This document shows, piece after piece, positions 51,890-59,602 of a stretch of 64,000 nucleotides of DNA. Each line of letters begins with the position of its first letter. The first letter of the stretch is position 1. Made by a program: the position numbers and the translations under genes. The stretch is taken from positions 372,001 to 436,000 of the forward strand of contig NZ_AJKI01000002.1 in NCBI RefSeq assembly GCF_000259075.1, in the 5' to 3' direction. The notes beneath the pieces are model-generated. The model worked only from the letters and a program-made list of their open reading frames with translations. It had not been told where the DNA came from and searched no databases. Origin of the DNA: Marinilabilia salmonicolor JCM 21150. Its GTDB lineage: Bacteria; Bacteroidota; Bacteroidia; Bacteroidales; Marinilabiliaceae.

Positions 51890-53323
51890 ATGAGAATCAA
51901 ATATTATATTACAGCCATTAGCATCGCATTTTTGACGTTGTTTCAGGCAACCGCACAAAACCCCATGGGACTTTATTTCATGGAGACCATTCCTCAGTCA
52001 TCACAGATCAATCCGGCTATGCAACCCCGGGCCAACGGTTTTTTTGCTTTGCCTTCCACCGGCCTGATGTTTCAGAGTGATGTGGCTTTTAATGACGCCT
52101 TTCAGGAAGTAGGCAACCAATGGGTAACTCCTCTGAGTAGTCAGTTTAATTACGATGATCTATATAAGGCAACCGGTAAAGCTGTGGGCATCAATAACGA
52201 AGAGACCGTAGATCTTTTGGGCATCGGCTTTCGCTCGGGGCGTGACTATTTCACTTTTACCATGTCGGTGAAAAATGTCATGCAAACCGGGATTCCCTCC
52301 GATCTTTTCAAGATTACGGAGCTGGGCTTCCCGGATGGTGAAGACTTTGATTTTTCCACCATGCGTATCAAAGAAGCTGCCTATCATGAGCTGGCTTTTG
52401 GTTACAGCAGGAGGTGGAATGATAAATTTACCTTTGGTGCAAAACTGAAGCCACTTTTTGGTATTGTGGGCGGGGTTACTGATATCAATAAATTTGAGCT
52501 GAATACCAGCCGCCAGCAGTGGGATGTACATGTGGACGGAACCGTTTATTCTTCAGCACCCATTGAGGTTGAGGAGAGCAATGTTCCGGGTGATTTTCCG
52601 GAATCCATTGACGGGAAAGATCTGGAGGATGATGAGGTGGCTGATTACCTGACTTCCCTGAATAACGGAGGACTGGCTTTTGATTTTGGTGCCGTTTATG
52701 AACATACGGAAGACTGGACCTTTTCGGCAGCACTTACCAATCTGGGTTGGGTGAAGTTTAAGAACGATCTGAACAGTCTTTCTTTTAACGGAACTTATAA
52801 TTTTGAAGGTGTTAGTGTGAATGGGTCTGAAGAGGAAGACCTTGAACAGGCTTTTGAAGATATTGGCGATTCACTGAAGACCGTGATTGATTATGGTGTG
52901 GGACACGATAAGTTCAGCATTCCGCTCACCCCCTCCATGTATTTGGGTGCCTCTTACAGGATGAGTCCGGCTGTTTCGTTTGGCCTGTTGTCCCGCAGTG
53001 TGTTTCAGAAGCATAATTTTCGTCAGGAGTTGAACCTTTCAGCGAATATTCAACCCTACAGTTTTGTCGCTTTCAACCTAAATTACAGTAAGCGTATCAG
53101 CGGAGGAAATGGTCTGGGAACTGCGGTGACTTTTCTGGCCGGACCTTTGCAAATGTATATGGCCGCCGATTATATTCCCATGCGTTATTCCGAGGTTACT
53201 TTTGATGACGGAGATTCTTTTCCGATGTTGCATCGGCAGAAAGACCTGACCTTTCGATTTGGACTGAACCTGATTTTTGGTCGCCACGGGTATCGTGATG
53301 AACCGATGCTGAGTGTGAATTAG
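51890..53323 (+). CDS. DUF5723-family outer-membrane protein
   Basis: The 477-residue protein has a signal peptide ending ATAQ (about residue 23), followed by a conserved pattern PQSSQINPAMQPRANGFF, typical of DUF5723 β-barrel proteins of Bacteroidota. Alternating hydrophobic strands fill the rest, with FAYSRRW-like girdle segments and a C-terminal barrel ending. Related proteins resemble FadL/PorV-type barrels. It is last in the OmpA-lipoprotein-DUF5723 row and is followed by a hairpin terminator. Confidence 0.77.
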   Translation: MRIKYYITAISIAFLTLFQATAQNPMGLYFMETIPQSSQINPAMQPRANGFFALPSTGLMFQSDVAFNDAFQEVGNQWVTPLSSQFNYDDLYKATGKAVGINNEETVDLLGIGFRSGRDYFTFTMSVKNVMQTGIPSDLFKITELGFPDGEDFDFSTMRIKEAAYHELAFGYSRRWNDKFTFGAKLKPLFGIVGGVTDINKFELNTSRQQWDVHVDGTVYSSAPIEVEESNVPGDFPESIDGKDLEDDEVADYLTSLNNGGLAFDFGAVYEHTEDWTFSAALTNLGWVKFKNDLNSLSFNGTYNFEGVSVNGSEEEDLEQAFEDIGDSLKTVIDYGVGHDKFSIPLTPSMYLGASYRMSPAVSFGLLSRSVFQKHNFRQELNLSANIQPYSFVAFNLNYSKRISGGNGLGTAVTFLAGPLQMYMAADYIPMRYSEVTFDDGDSFPMLHRQKDLTFRFGLNLIFGRHGYRDEPMLSVN

Positions 53324-53350
53324 AGCTTTTGCCAATTTGGAGATTAAATG

Positions 53351-53390
53351 GAGAGGAGATTGTACTGAGGTGCGGTCTCCTCTCTTTGTT
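53351..53390 (+). terminator. intrinsic terminator after DUF5723 gene
   Basis: GAGAGGAGA at 53351-53359 pairs perfectly with TCTCCTCTC at 53376-53384, followed by TTTGTTT. It lies 28 bases after the stop codon of the outer-membrane protein gene. Confidence 0.7.
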
Positions 53391-53414
53391 TCCGGGGAAG
53401 CACTGAAAAAATGT

Positions 53415-53422
53415 TATCTTTG
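53415..53422 (+). promoter_or_regulatory. -7 promoter box for NUDIX gene
   Basis: TATCTTTG, an exact TAnnTTTG match, lies 36 bases before the TTG start at 53458. It makes the upstream TTG at 53425 unlikely as start because that codon would precede or touch the transcription start. Confidence 0.55.
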
Positions 53423-53457
53423 GTTTGGAGAACGTATTTAATTTAAAATTTAGTCTG

Positions 53458-53844
53458 TTGAAGAGAATTAAGGTTACTTGTGCGATTATTTCTTTCGGCA
53501 CCAAATGCCTGGTAGTACAACGTGGCTCCGAAATGAACATGCCTTTGAAATGGGAGTTCCCGGGAGGTAAGGTGGAAAGAGGAGAATCTGAAGAGGCTTG
53601 CATTAAAAGAGAAATAAAAGAAGAATTAGCTATTGAAATAGAACTTCAAAGTCGTCTGACACCAGTCTTTCACGATTATGCAGAAATATCTATTGAATTA
53701 ATACCCTTCCTGGCCCGATATAAACATGGAGAAATACAACTAAGGGAGCACAAACAATATTTGCTGCTAGAGAAAAAACAACTGAAGGATTTGGCCTGGG
53801 CTGAAGCAGACTTGCCCGTTCTTAAAGAATATTTGCATTTGTAA
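53458..53844 (+). CDS. NUDIX (deoxy)nucleoside triphosphate pyrophosphohydrolase
   Basis: The 128-residue protein carries a complete NUDIX box GKVERGESEEACIKREIKEE (GX5EX7REUXEE; the last hydrophobic residues follow) at about residues 38-58, preceded by MPLKWEFPGG. Family members of the MutT branch remove oxidised or non-canonical (d)NTPs. The TTG at 53458 was chosen because relatives begin with the Lys-Arg-Ile-x-Val-Thr-Cys-Ala pattern found there. In frame directly after its stop is an open stretch that looks like the tail of a DUF3427 helicase (see next entry). Confidence 0.87.
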   Translation: MKRIKVTCAIISFGTKCLVVQRGSEMNMPLKWEFPGGKVERGESEEACIKREIKEELAIEIELQSRLTPVFHDYAEISIELIPFLARYKHGEIQLREHKQYLLLEKKQLKDLAWAEADLPVLKEYLHL

Positions 53845-54045
53845 AAAATTAAATATAGGCAGATTCTGCTTTTCGTGAAGGAAAGGAACAAGGACGAATA
53901 TGGCATTACTATGGGATATGTTTTTGTAGGTGAGGGAAAATTAATTGATTACTATAGATCTAAACCCATGAATATAGAATGGGAGCTGAATGAAGCGTTA
54001 TCCCAGTTTTTGTATAAAGATGCGGCAAAGCTGAGAGTTGGGTGA
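53845..54045 (+). pseudogene. remnant of DUF3427-type DEAD/DEAH helicase C-terminus
   Basis: After the TAA of the NUDIX gene the same frame stays open for 66 codons. The peptide includes LLFVKERNKDEYGIT, GYVFVGEGKLIDYYRSKPMNIEWEL and a Lys-rich end KDAAKLRVG. This pattern (FVRE...YxFLG...G.KPMxIxWxL...KL.VG) is, from memory, the extreme C-terminus of DUF3427 domains, which sit at the end of ~900-residue helicase/PLD proteins often coded beside such NUDIX genes. The helicase body is absent. The most likely explanation is deletion of the helicase gene; the family match could not be tested here. Confidence 0.5.
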
Positions 54046-54080
54046 GATGAATGTGAAATAACTAATAAAAATAAATAAAA

Positions 54081-54986
54081 ATGCGGATTTTATTTACAGG
54101 AGGATCAGGAAAAGCAGGAAAACACGTTATCCCTTATCTGTTGGATCAGGGGCACAGAGTGTTGAATGTTGATTTGCAGCCATTGGAACATCCCGGGGTG
54201 GATAACCTGATTGCCGATATTACCGATTCGGGACAAATGTTTAATGCAATGAGCTCGTATGCCGGATTAGATGAGCTGGAATCGGGAAATGGGGTTCCAC
54301 CATTCGATGCTGTTGTCCATTTTGCTGCCGTTCCGAGGATTTTAATTAAACCTGACAATGAAACTTACCGGGTAAATACAATTGGAACCTATAATGTAAT
54401 TGAAGCAGCTGTAAAGCTTGGTATTAAGAAAATTATTATAGCTTCGTCAGAAACAACCTACGGGATTTGTTTCTCGGATGGCGAAACGGATCCACATGTG
54501 CTGCCTTTGGAAGAGGACTATGATGTGGATCCCATGGATAGCTATGGAATATCTAAGGTTGTAAATGAGAAAACAGCGCGAGGCTTTCAGCGAAGATCGG
54601 GATTTGACATTTATGCGCTGCGTATCGGAAATGTTATTGAGCCTCACGAATATGACGACCTGTTTCCCTATTATTTAAAGAATCCTGAGGTGCGACGTAG
54701 AAATGCTTTTTGTTATATTGATGCGCGTGATCTGGGACAGATAGTGGATCTGTGTTTGAAAAAAGATGGTCTGGGCTATCAGATTTTTAATGCAGGTAAT
54801 GATCACAATGGTGCAATATTGCCCAACAAAGAATTGCTGGAAAGATTCTTTCCGGAGGTGCCACTTTCCCGCGATTTGGAAGAGCATGAAGCGTTGTTTT
54901 CTAATCGAAAAATCCGTGAGGTTCTGGGGTTCAAAGAGCAACATAACTGGCGGAATTATGTGAAACAAGACTGTTGCTTTGAATAA
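54081..54986 (+). CDS. NAD-dependent epimerase/dehydratase
   Basis: The 301-residue protein is an extended short-chain dehydrogenase. It has the nucleotide motif FTGGSGKAGKHV at the start, VVHFAAVPR, SSETTYG, and the catalytic tyrosine-lysine pair YGISKVVNEK (about residues 155-164). Such enzymes act on nucleotide sugars or hydroxy-steroid-like molecules; the substrate is not evident. It stands alone between the NUDIX/helicase remnant and the DUF3781 gene. A stem-loop with T-run follows. Confidence 0.87.
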   Translation: MRILFTGGSGKAGKHVIPYLLDQGHRVLNVDLQPLEHPGVDNLIADITDSGQMFNAMSSYAGLDELESGNGVPPFDAVVHFAAVPRILIKPDNETYRVNTIGTYNVIEAAVKLGIKKIIIASSETTYGICFSDGETDPHVLPLEEDYDVDPMDSYGISKVVNEKTARGFQRRSGFDIYALRIGNVIEPHEYDDLFPYYLKNPEVRRRNAFCYIDARDLGQIVDLCLKKDGLGYQIFNAGNDHNGAILPNKELLERFFPEVPLSRDLEEHEALFSNRKIREVLGFKEQHNWRNYVKQDCCFE

Positions 54987-55297
54987 GAATTTTTAGTTTA
55001 ATAAACATTTTGGCCGGGTATCCGGGGGTAGGGGCAGGATTTAATGGCCCCTTTTTTGTCTCTTGTTTTGGAAAAATAAAACAAAAAAGTTAGTTTTACA
55101 TAAACCAAAATGCTGATTCCCCAATGAACCCGACAACCCTCTTCTTCTTACCAGAATTCTCAGAAATTTCTTTTACAACTACCAATCAACAATTTTGCAA
55201 GGCAAAGATTTGGGGAGCAAGTTATCACCCTGTGGAAATCTTGTGTCATGTTGGTAAACATCTTAAAGATTAATTCTTTGTTAAACACCTTGATTAT
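54987..55297. other. intergenic region with likely terminator
   Basis: A short stem GGGGC (55031-55035) with GCCCC (55047-55051) followed by six T looks like a terminator for the epimerase gene. A possible 49-codon frame lies at 55124-55273 (listed separately). Nothing else was recognised. Confidence 0.5.
55124..55273 (+). CDS. possible small protein, 49 residues
   Basis: An ATG frame of 49 codons ends 24 bases before the DUF3781 gene on the same strand. The peptide begins MNPTTLFFLPEF and contains CKAKIWGASYHPVEILCHVG. I recognise no family and see no ribosome-binding site. It could be a real leader peptide or small partner, a fragment of a lost gene, or chance. Confidence 0.2.
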   Translation: MNPTTLFFLPEFSEISFTTTNQQFCKAKIWGASYHPVEILCHVGKHLKD

Positions 55298-55552
55298 ATG
55301 ATAAGATATAAAGAGTTGGTTTTAAATGATATTTGTTATACTGATCTTGTTTACGAGAGGATTAATAAAAAACTGAACCGCCGGTACTCAAGGCATGAAG
55401 TTGAAGAGATGATATTAGAAACCCTTAAAGACTCCGAAGAGACGCATTTTCGAAGATCAGGAAAGAATATTTATGTAACCAATAACGATCGGAAGATAAA
55501 AATCACTATAAATTTTAATACTTGCAGGGTTATCACGGTTGATGCTTTGTGA
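55298..55552 (+). CDS. DUF3781-family small protein
   Basis: The 84-residue protein matches the DUF3781 pattern: LVYERINKKLNRRYSRHEVE, an acidic/helical middle and the end RKIKITINFNTCRVITVDAL. DUF3781 proteins are short α+β proteins of unknown role scattered in Bacteroidota and Firmicutes. Here the gene is isolated, bounded by an unrecognised small frame upstream and a large palindrome downstream, in a patch of decayed genes, so recent acquisition is plausible. Confidence 0.75.
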   Translation: MIRYKELVLNDICYTDLVYERINKKLNRRYSRHEVEEMILETLKDSEETHFRRSGKNIYVTNNDRKIKITINFNTCRVITVDAL

Positions 55553-55616
55553 GTGTTTTTTTAAGAAAGATATGAGAAACTTACCTGTTAATGGCGCTGT
55601 GTTTAATAACTGTTTA

Positions 55617-55739
55617 GTGTCTGTCCATAAAGTCCCGTTTACTGCGTTACGCCATTAGCGGAAATTGCTTATTTACTCAAGTAAACTCCGCATTTTCCCT
55701 AATGGCAAGCCTTGTAAACGGAACCTTCTGAACAGACAC
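55617..55739. repeat. palindromic MITE-like element, 123 bp
   Basis: Terminal inverted repeats of 26 bases (55617-55642 and 55714-55739) match at 22 of 26 positions, beginning GTGTCTGT. Inside, a second pair of arms around GCCATTAGCGG and CCCTAATGGC matches less well, and the centre TTTACTCAAGTAAA is a small palindrome. The whole can fold as one long hairpin. No transposase is present; it looks like a non-autonomous element or its remnant. It lies between the DUF3781 and the TPR genes. Confidence 0.72.
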
Positions 55740-55829
55740 AGAGAACTTGAGAAACTTTACTTAGTTTATTGACAGGCACCATTTAAGGGCTGTTTTGGAG
55801 AATTTCAATTAATAATAAAACAGAGATCC

Positions 55830-56837
55830 ATGAAGAACCTACTCCTGACATTCATCCTGTTGCTAGCAGGCTTTCTATCCCTTTCGGCCCAGGAAATTCA
55901 TTCTCCTGCAGAGATTTTTGAAATAATGGAAAAATCTCCAATTACTTACGAGTTGAATGAGTTGGAAGATGAGATTTTACCCCCTGACAGGACTGATAAT
56001 CTGAATTTTAATTCTTATTACAGAGTCATTGAGGATGGACAAATATTTACCTACAGATATCAAGTTGACAGTATTGCTCAGGAATATTTGAAGAGCGCGG
56101 AGAAGTTTTTTGAAGACAGAATGTTTTCAGCGGCAAAGGAAATGTATATTGAAGCGTTAAGATCCGATTCAACTTCTTACTGGGTAATGACATATATCGG
56201 CCAAATGTGTGGCATAGAGGGGGATTTTGATCAGGCCATTGATTGGTATAAAAAGGCCATCAGCCTCAATTTTATCGATTATATGGCACATTGGTTCTTG
56301 GCAGATGCATATAAAGAGCAGGGGAAAATGGATGAAGCTGTGGATGAAATTACTATTGCGATGATTTTAAACCGCAATAATCCCAGAATAAAGGAATCCT
56401 TCAACGATATTTACAGAAGAAAGAAACTGGAGCTAAGCGACTGGACTTTTACTCCACAGATGCAATTGGATAGCATTGGCAAGAACAAGGTAGGAGTTTC
56501 CTTTGATGCCGATTGGTTAGGATATGCGTTGGTTAAAGCACTGTGGCGATACGAACCCGGGTATCAGGAATCTATGGGAGTGGAGGCTGGCTCTTTTTCA
56601 ACTATAGAGGAAAAAGAGGCATTTGTTAGTTTAATGACTGGTTTTGACAGAAAGACGGTAAAAAAGCATCCTGAATTCCGGGCTTTAAAAGCATCCCTGG
56701 ATAAAGATATGATTGACGAGTTTATATTTTATGAAATAGTCCTTCCGGAGCATCCGTTTGTTGCTTATCAGTTGTCTGAAGAGTTCATAAATCAGATAAA
56801 GGACTATGTTATTGCAGTCCGGGGAGACCAAAAGTGA
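55830..56837 (+). CDS. exported TPR-repeat protein
   Basis: The 335-residue protein has a signal peptide ending LSAQ (about residue 21) and a TPR array at about residues 78-190, including AAKEMYIEALRSDSTSYWVM and DQAIDWYKKAISLNFIDYMA. The C-terminal half (about 200-335) has no recognised fold. It is presumably periplasmic. It precedes two damaged envelope genes and a lipoprotein gene on the same strand; the four may once have formed an operon. Confidence 0.78.
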   Translation: MKNLLLTFILLLAGFLSLSAQEIHSPAEIFEIMEKSPITYELNELEDEILPPDRTDNLNFNSYYRVIEDGQIFTYRYQVDSIAQEYLKSAEKFFEDRMFSAAKEMYIEALRSDSTSYWVMTYIGQMCGIEGDFDQAIDWYKKAISLNFIDYMAHWFLADAYKEQGKMDEAVDEITIAMILNRNNPRIKESFNDIYRRKKLELSDWTFTPQMQLDSIGKNKVGVSFDADWLGYALVKALWRYEPGYQESMGVEAGSFSTIEEKEAFVSLMTGFDRKTVKKHPEFRALKASLDKDMIDEFIFYEIVLPEHPFVAYQLSEEFINQIKDYVIAVRGDQK

Positions 56838-56890
56838 GGGATATATTACGTTAAGGTCTTATTGAATTTTTAATTTAAATAGTTCTCCGA

Positions 56891-57943
56891 ATGTATTTAA
56901 ATATCAGTGGAATCGTTTTATTTTCATTGTTTTTATTTTAAAATGTACTGACCGGACAAAATGACTTCCGAAATGGCAGTGTGTTTTTGACTGATGGCGA
57001 TACCATTCAAGGGGAATTAAATTTTCAGGGGGATCTCAAACATGCTCAGGAAATTGAGTTTCAAAACCAGGACAGCATCTTTGTGTTTAAACCTTTCGAT
57101 ATTAGAGGATATGCCTTTACAGACGGGAAATATTATGTATCGAAGAAGGCCATTGTTTCCCGGGATACCGTTAATGTTTTTGCTGAATATCTTGTTAAGG
57201 GACAGAAAAACCTCTATTACCACAGATCTGCTTCCGGCCCCCATTATTTGATCGATTATCTCAATGGGTTAATCACTGAAATTCCTTATAATGATGAGTT
57301 TATCAATATAGATGGTGTCAACTACAAACCAGACCCAACAGCTCACATCGGATATCTGAAGTATTATTTTATGGATTGTCCGGAAATTTTCCCTCAGATT
57401 GAGAAATTAATGGTTCCTGAACGAAAACCTCTGGTTTCATTGACCAGAAAATATCATGACATCACCTGTGGTGAAGGTTCATGTGTGGTTTTTGAAAGGA
57501 GAAAATACCCTTTTCGAATGGAGGTTGAGCCGGTTTATAGTTTCTTTTTGTACCCTAAAGAACCGTTTTCAATAGAAAATTTGCAAAATATGTATGGGGC
57601 CCATCTTTATTTCTGGCTTCCAAACTCAAGTGAACGGTTGTATTTAAAAACAGGCCTTCTTTATGGGCAATCATCATCGGTCGATGTTTTCCAGATACCT
57701 CTTCAGTTTGAGTATGTTTATCCGGCCAAGGTGTTCAAACCCAAATTAAATATTGGAGTGAATACATTTTTAGCGAAAAATCACGGATTTCCCATAACTG
57801 TTTTTGCTGGAGGAGGTTGTCTGGTGAAGCTTTCCGACCGGCTTTTTCTGGATTTTGAGATGAGCTCAGATCTGATCTCTGTTGATTTCTTTCGCTATGG
57901 GGGCTCAGGATCAAATAACCAAAAGAGACGGAGAGCAAATTAA
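56891..57943 (+). pseudogene. envelope/outer-membrane gene broken in its signal peptide
   Basis: From ATG 56891 the frame codes a signal-like start MYLNISGIVLFSLFLF, then meets a TAA at 56939-56941, and continues in the same frame as NVLTGQNDFRNGSVFLTDGD and on to 57943. The continuation (about 320 residues) resembles Bacteroidota exported proteins: an N-terminal β domain starting VFLTDGDTIQGEL, then a Tyr/Phe-rich barrel-like part. A single base change would restore a full signal peptide. The C-terminus (NNQKRRRAN) is not barrel-like and overlaps the next gene in another frame, so the 3' end is probably also lost. An internal GTG start at 56981 would give a protein without signal peptide. 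Confidence 0.6.
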
Positions 57944-58625
57944 CTGTAACATAACCAAGGTAGATGAGCAGGTTATTTATTATGATTTCCACAGGGATGA
58001 CCGAAAGTTTTCGAGCTTCATTCCTCTGACAGAAGTCAGAAGTTATCAGCGAGGGAGTGAAGGTAACGTTGCGGACAGCCTTGATTCCAACATAGATGTT
58101 GAAGGCAAAGTCAATGAGGTACTGGTGGATACTACCGATTATGTTGAAGAGGTTGATGAATGGATCAACCTGGCGGTGTATTCTCAGCGAATCGGTGCAA
58201 ATGCCACGGGATGGGGGGTGGACTATTACGGATACAACCTGACGAGCAGGTCAAGATGGGTGCTTCCTCTGGTTGTTGGAATTGAGGGTTTTGATATCCG
58301 GCCCGATTATTTTAATAAATCGGGCTATTACATGGCCGAGATGAGCTATATGACGTTCGGGATTAGTCCTCTTTACCACCTGGGAGATAAATTTTACCTT
58401 AATCTGGGGGTCAGATTGATCTACGGAGAGGAAGAGCTCACAGACTTTTCAGGAGATGTTTCTTCCAACATTTTTTTCGGACTGAATCCTTCGCAGGGAA
58501 TTGTTTTTATTCCTGAATCAAAATTTGGAGTCACCCTGGGTATCGGAATTTATGAAAAGGTGCTAAGTTCTAATGTTTACAATAATGATGTTGGAGTAAC
58601 CTTTCAACTCGGAATTAAATTTTAA
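57882..58625 (+). CDS. exported protein gene with truncated signal peptide
   Basis: The 247-codon frame begins with TTG as LISFAMGAQDQITKRDGEQINC. The part LISFAMGA looks like the back half of a signal peptide and QDQITKRDGEQINCNITK like the mature start typical of Bacteroidota β-domain/outer-membrane proteins; an in-frame stop lies three codons upstream. The gene therefore seems to have lost the first ~12-15 residues. An ATG at 57897 is the other possible start. The body has barrel-like strands and ends QLGIKF, a plausible barrel terminus. It overlaps the damaged upstream gene by 62 bases in another frame. Likely unable to be exported. Confidence 0.55.
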   Translation: MISFAMGAQDQITKRDGEQINCNITKVDEQVIYYDFHRDDRKFSSFIPLTEVRSYQRGSEGNVADSLDSNIDVEGKVNEVLVDTTDYVEEVDEWINLAVYSQRIGANATGWGVDYYGYNLTSRSRWVLPLVVGIEGFDIRPDYFNKSGYYMAEMSYMTFGISPLYHLGDKFYLNLGVRLIYGEEELTDFSGDVSSNIFFGLNPSQGIVFIPESKFGVTLGIGIYEKVLSSNVYNNDVGVTFQLGIKF

Positions 58626-58672
58626 CCTTAATCTGGGGAGATCATAATTTTCCAGGTTGAATAATAAAAGCT

Positions 58673-59359
58673 ATGAGAAAAATACTCTTTTTTATCCCGC
58701 TGGTTTTTTGGGGTTGTACCATTAGCCAGAAGATCACTTACAAAACCGATGATTTGGTGGCCGATAAGTCGGTAAAGCCCATCCCGGCCGTTGTGGATGT
58801 AAGGGCTTTTACAGATAACAGAGATAGTTTTGAGGCCAATTCAGTGTTGTTTTCCAACCCGCACCAGATGAGATTGGATGGGAAACAGGTGTGCATTAAT
58901 TCTGAAAAGCATTATAAAAAAGATACAGTAGTGAATCAGTTTTCACGGATATTGGCAGAGCATTTCAATAAAGCTCGTTTGTTTGAGATGTCTTTATACA
59001 ATCGGAGCGAATACAGTAATTATTACCTGACCGGAACTTTGAATAGTTTTTATGCTCAACAGGAATTCTCTTCCGGTGCTGCTGTGGGAGCCTCTTTCGG
59101 ACTCATTGGAGCATTGGCTACCTCGGGCATTAAGACTCCCGGAAAAATTGTTATTGATGTTTCAGATTTGAAACTGTTTAAAAAAGACGGTACGCTGGTC
59201 AAGGATTTTGGCAGTTTTTACAAGGAATACGTGGATGAATTTAAGGTGGATGCCTACTGCTGGTGTGCTTTTTGGAATGCCAACCTGATGCTGAAGGATT
59301 TCAACACTTTCCTTATTGAAAAAATCAGAAACGACATGGAGGGCGTCGCATTGGAGTAA
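58673..59359 (+). CDS. lipoprotein of unknown function
   Basis: The 228-residue protein has a signal peptide with lipobox FWGC (Cys about residue 15). It continues as an α/β protein: VVDVRAFTDNRDS near the start, then a glycine/alanine-rich segment (GAAVGASFGLIGALATSG, about residues 139-156) that could touch membrane, and a C-terminus with ALL helices. The early VxDxRxxTDNR pattern is seen in lipoproteins of unknown role. It follows the damaged gene by 47 bases on the same strand. Confidence 0.68.
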   Translation: MRKILFFIPLVFWGCTISQKITYKTDDLVADKSVKPIPAVVDVRAFTDNRDSFEANSVLFSNPHQMRLDGKQVCINSEKHYKKDTVVNQFSRILAEHFNKARLFEMSLYNRSEYSNYYLTGTLNSFYAQQEFSSGAAVGASFGLIGALATSGIKTPGKIVIDVSDLKLFKKDGTLVKDFGSFYKEYVDEFKVDAYCWCAFWNANLMLKDFNTFLIEKIRNDMEGVALE

Positions 59360-59546
59360 AAAAAAATTTCCGGCCGGCTTTTTCGTGTTGAATGAGAAGA
59401 AGAGCACGGGATGGCATTGGAGCTTTACTGTGTGTGAAGTCCTTTTTTTATGAGTTTGTAGGGTGTGGAATTGGTGGTCCTCCTCAATTTTCTCCAAATT
59501 CACCAACAGATTTTTGCAAATAATTCGCAATAAGCATTTTTTCCCT

Positions 59547-59554
59547 TATTTTTG
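59547..59554 (+). promoter_or_regulatory. -7 promoter box for glyS
   Basis: TATTTTTG followed by TGCG fits TAnnTTTG and lies 49 bases before the glyS ATG. No clear -33 box was found. Confidence 0.45.
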
Positions 59555-59602
59555 TGCGTTTTACAAAACAGAAATTAGAAAAATCACATAAAAGTTCATT
59601 GT

